A stretch of DNA of 54,339 nt from Peribacillus kribbensis DSM 17871. GTDB taxonomy: Bacteria > Bacillota > Bacilli > Bacillales > DSM-1321. Under the pieces are notes generated by a model. It had not been told where the DNA came from, did not search any database, and worked only from the letters and a program-made list of their open reading frames with translations. Of the stretch, positions 52,321 through 54,339 are shown piece by piece. The stretch's first letter is position 1, and every line of letters begins with the position of its first letter. The position numbers and the translations under genes are program-made. The stretch is taken from the NCBI RefSeq assembly GCF_000430765.1, contig NZ_AUMQ01000039.1, positions 1 through 54,339 of the forward strand, in the 5' to 3' direction.

Positions 52321-52360
52321 ATAGAATTCCCAAGATTTTTCAGGGGAATTCTATTTTTAT
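52321..52360 (-). terminator. terminator of the ruined siderophore operon
   Basis: ATAGAATTCCC and GGGAATTCTAT form a perfect 11-pair stem; the minus strand has TTTTTTA after it, so it ends the remnants upstream. Confidence 0.85.
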
Positions 52361-52373
52361 AGAGTGAGAGATT

Positions 52374-52670
52374 TTATTTTTTTACTAGCAGATACATAAT
52401 GTAGGGGGCACCGCTCAATGCGGCCATAATGCCAGCAGGCAATCCATTTGACCCTGCCAGATTACGCCCAAGGGTATCAGCCAAGAGCAGGAGCCATCCG
52501 TCGATCAAAATGGCCAAAGGTATAAATAATTGATTGAGGGGTCCCACTAAAGCTTTTGCGAGATGCGGTGCCATTAATCCGATAAAGGAAATCCCGCCAG
52601 TAACTGAAACAGCGGATGCAGCAAGGGCTGCCACCGTTAAAAGAAGGGCAATTCTTTCCTTTTATCGAAA
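52374..52670 (-). pseudogene. FecCD siderophore permease C-terminal remnant
   Basis: About 98 codons encode the end of an iron-siderophore ABC permease: KERIALLLTVAALAAS, GGISFIGLMAPH and ADTLGRNL are clear. The N-terminal two thirds are missing. An in-frame stop at about 52665 and a shift near GLSI mark the break, where it joins the tail of the binding-protein remnant. Confidence 0.82.
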
Positions 52671-52687
52671 GGCCGACCCCGTTTTAA

Positions 52688-53040
52688 CTTTCCTAGGAAT
52701 GACTTTTTAAAGAAACCCAATTGCTTATCCAGGGTGACAGGATCGCTGAAGGATGCGCCCTGCCGTTCATTTCGAATACATGATAATTCTTTACGGCAGG
52801 AATATTTTTGTGCGTTTCCGTCTGCTGGAACGCTGTATCCGAATCGGAATACTTGCTTAGAATCATATTATCACCGGCATACTGGGGGAGGACCTCAGCT
52901 GAAATGCTGTAGTAGCCTGGCTTTAATGCGGTTACTTTAACTTTATCAGGCATTTTCATGGTTTCTCCCCATAATGAAGCATTCAAACAGCGTAATCGTG
53001 ATCTCGTCAGGAAGCTGGTCAATTAACCTTCCATGCAAGT
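52688..53040 (-). pseudogene. siderophore-binding lipoprotein remnant
   Basis: Frame fragments encode the C-terminal lobe of a FhuD/YxeB-like binding protein: KMPDKVKVTALKPGYYSIS, EVLPQYAGDNMILSKYS, SDSDTAFQQTET and IPAVKNYHVFEMNG. A frameshift near 52757 separates these from FSDPVTLDKQLGFFKKSFLGK-type sequence. Further upstream only traces remain. The N-terminal signal and first lobe are absent. Confidence 0.78.
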
Positions 53041-53087
53041 AACGGAATTTCCCGGACATTCGTCTAATGGATAAAGGGGCGGTGTCG

Positions 53088-53783
53088 ATGAAAAAGATGG
53101 GAATGATCTTATTGGCAGTATGGCTGCTTACTGGCTGCTCTTCCAATCTGCACACAGGGATATCTATCGACTGGGTAGATTTTATTGTGTGGGATGGAGA
53201 AGAGTACGATGGAATGTTCACAGGTGCCCTAGCGGATCCAGCTTATGTTGGCAGGGAATTAGGAAAAGTGAAATTTAAGGTGGCTGAAAAAGTGTACGAC
53301 CCAGAATACAAGACAAAAAACGGCGATGCCGCTTTCCTGGAAAAAGGAACGAGGCTGTATTCTGTGAAGGGAAGGCCGGACCTGATAGCAGTCCCATCTC
53401 AGGACTCTATTAAAGGCTACAAGCTGTATGGTTCTAGTGACACTCCGTACAAATTGAATTTCAAGGATATACCAATTGATAAAGTAAGGAAAATAGAAAT
53501 CTATAAAACCAGCATGACGGAGAGGGCTGAGCTGCTCTCGACCATGGAAAACCGAAATAAAATGAATCAGCTATACCAGCTGTTAAGCAGCAGCAAAGAA
53601 GATTCTTCCTTCCAGCCTGATTCCGCAGAAAAGGATTCTGTACAATACAAGCTGATCTTTTATACAGGGGACCCAGTGGCCATTCAATTCGATCTTGATT
53701 TTGATGGGAAAACCTATTATTGGTTTCCTGAAGATATAAGCATTGTTCCTCAGGAGATAGACGGCTTTATTCGGGCGAAATAA
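53088..53783 (+). CDS. hypothetical lipoprotein
   Basis: 231-residue exported lipoprotein. Lipobox LLTGC gives a mature start at about residue 17 (C). The rest is soluble with several aromatic and acidic patches (TYYWFPEDIS near the end). No domain recognised. AAGGGGCGGTG lies before the ATG at 53088. It starts divergently from the ruined siderophore genes and ends just before the IS element. Confidence 0.7.
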   Translation: MKKMGMILLAVWLLTGCSSNLHTGISIDWVDFIVWDGEEYDGMFTGALADPAYVGRELGKVKFKVAEKVYDPEYKTKNGDAAFLEKGTRLYSVKGRPDLIAVPSQDSIKGYKLYGSSDTPYKLNFKDIPIDKVRKIEIYKTSMTERAELLSTMENRNKMNQLYQLLSSSKEDSSFQPDSAEKDSVQYKLIFYTGDPVAIQFDLDFDGKTYYWFPEDISIVPQEIDGFIRAK

Positions 53784-53801
53784 GAAAAGACAGCAGATCC
53801 T

Positions 53802-54339
53802 TGAACTGTGCCCCAGTTTACGGACAGTTTAAAAAAGCACCTAAGCTGCTAGTAAATGGCCCCGGTATTGTACCGGGGTCATTTTATTTAACCCCCACTG
53901 ATAACGGGAATGATTATACTCCTCGATTACACGGTCTACTTCATTCTTTACATCTTCTAAGCAATTCAATGATTTATACTCTGCCCAATCCTTAAAATGG
54001 CCAAAGAAACTTTCCATGGATGCATTGTCCCAGCAGTTACCCCTTCGTGACATTGATTGAGTCAGCCCAAGCTTTCTCACCTTGTTTTGGAAGAGGGGAT
54101 GAGTATAATGGACCCCTTGGTCAGAATGTAAGATAGCTTCTGGATGAAAAGGATGGCCGACAGCCTGTTTTAACTTTTTTAACGTTTTATACACAATGTC
54201 CATTTCTAAGGAAGTAGACAGATGATACGCCACAATTTCCCTCGTAGCTCCATCCTTTACGCAAGATAAATATGCCTTTTGGCCCTTTCCGTAATAAAGA
54301 TAGGTGATGTCTGTAAGCAGGACTTTTCCCGGTACTTCC
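53802..54339 (-). mobile_element. IS3-family insertion sequence, one end (partial)
   Basis: The left boundary in this window is the terminal repeat beginning TGAACTGTGCCCCAGTTTAC at 53802. The element continues past the window edge. Transposase reads toward 53802, so this is the transposase 3' end. The IS starts 18 bases after the lipoprotein stop. The other end and target-site duplication are outside. Confidence 0.85.
53841..54339 (-). CDS. IS3-family transposase OrfB, C-terminal part
   Basis: Integrase-core (rve) transposase of the IS150 type; the reading frame remains open to the window edge. DDE residues are D in LLTDITYL, D in SDQGVHYTHP, and E in NASMESFFGHFKD. The last part, YNHSRYQWGLNKMTP, is the family C-terminus. 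Apparently intact as far as seen. Confidence 0.9.
   Translation of the reverse strand, partial: EVPGKVLLTDITYLYYGKGQKAYLSCVKDGATREIVAYHLSTSLEMDIVYKTLKKLKQAVGHPFHPEAILHSDQGVHYTHPLFQNKVRKLGLTQSMSRRGNCWDNASMESFFGHFKDWAEYKSLNCLEDVKNEVDRVIEEYNHSRYQWGLNKMTPVQYRGHLLAA

Overview
The window reads as chromosome of a Gram-positive, endospore-forming member of the Bacillaceae. The evidence is AGGAGG-type ribosome sites with many GTG and TTG starts, SigA promoters, a CcpA-type cre box, a spore cortex hydrolase, a DUF421+DUF1657 (2Duf) spore protein, a SipW/TasA fibre locus and an immune inhibitor A protease. It opens at the 3' end of an rRNA operon (23S tail, 5S). I do not assign a species.

Layout. 1-15.2 kb is mixed core: oligoendopeptidase F, a LysM-GH18 cortex hydrolase, an MFS exporter, a stand-alone trpB, a PhnP-like metallohydrolase, a DUF975 membrane protein, aldose epimerase, a nitroreductase, a PAS-STAS protein, and an envelope group of polysaccharide deacetylase, DedA protein and GT28-type glycosyltransferase. 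15.2-31.1 kb is a catabolic island. It holds phenylacetate degradation (paaK-A-B-C-D, an EthD-like protein, paaG, paaH, thiolase, repressor paaX, a PaaY-like gamma carbonic anhydrase), then a nitronate monooxygenase-like enzyme, a FlK-like thioesterase, and a four-gene 2-oxoacid dehydrogenase complex (E1a, E1b, E2, E3) behind a perfect cre box. 31.2-32.6 kb is a DUF1657-DUF1657-2Duf operon with a SigG-like promoter. 32.6-41.6 kb holds transporters, two GNATs, an intracellular M4 protease with its emfourin-type inhibitor, a MarR regulator beside a wrecked efflux pump, a YkuK-like protein and a wrecked GMC oxidoreductase. 41.7-49.7 kb is an extracellular-matrix and protease block: SipW, TasA, a third SipW-type secreted protein with a Lys-Asp repeat, divergent inhA, a ROK repressor and a secreted M1 peptidase. 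50-54.3 kb holds a BA3454-type small protein behind a structured leader, a HAD phosphatase, an SPFH protein co-transcribed with a ribbon-helix-helix protein, remnants of a siderophore uptake operon, a lipoprotein and the end of an IS3-family element.

How it works together. PaaK makes phenylacetyl-CoA, PaaABC epoxidises the ring, PaaG isomerises it, and PaaH and the thiolase finish beta-oxidation under PaaX control. No paaE, paaZ or paaF is present in the cluster, so those steps must be supplied elsewhere or by substitutes. The adjacent 2-oxoacid dehydrogenase could feed an acyl-CoA into the same metabolism.

The most notable signals are the SigG-like promoter before the 2Duf operon, the M4-emfourin pair, the SPFH-RHH operon with a 32-bp near-palindrome on its promoter, the promoter-hairpin-terminator leader at 49974-50115, and shared palindromic words at the paa promoters. 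Gene decay is frequent: remnants of at least five genes are visible.
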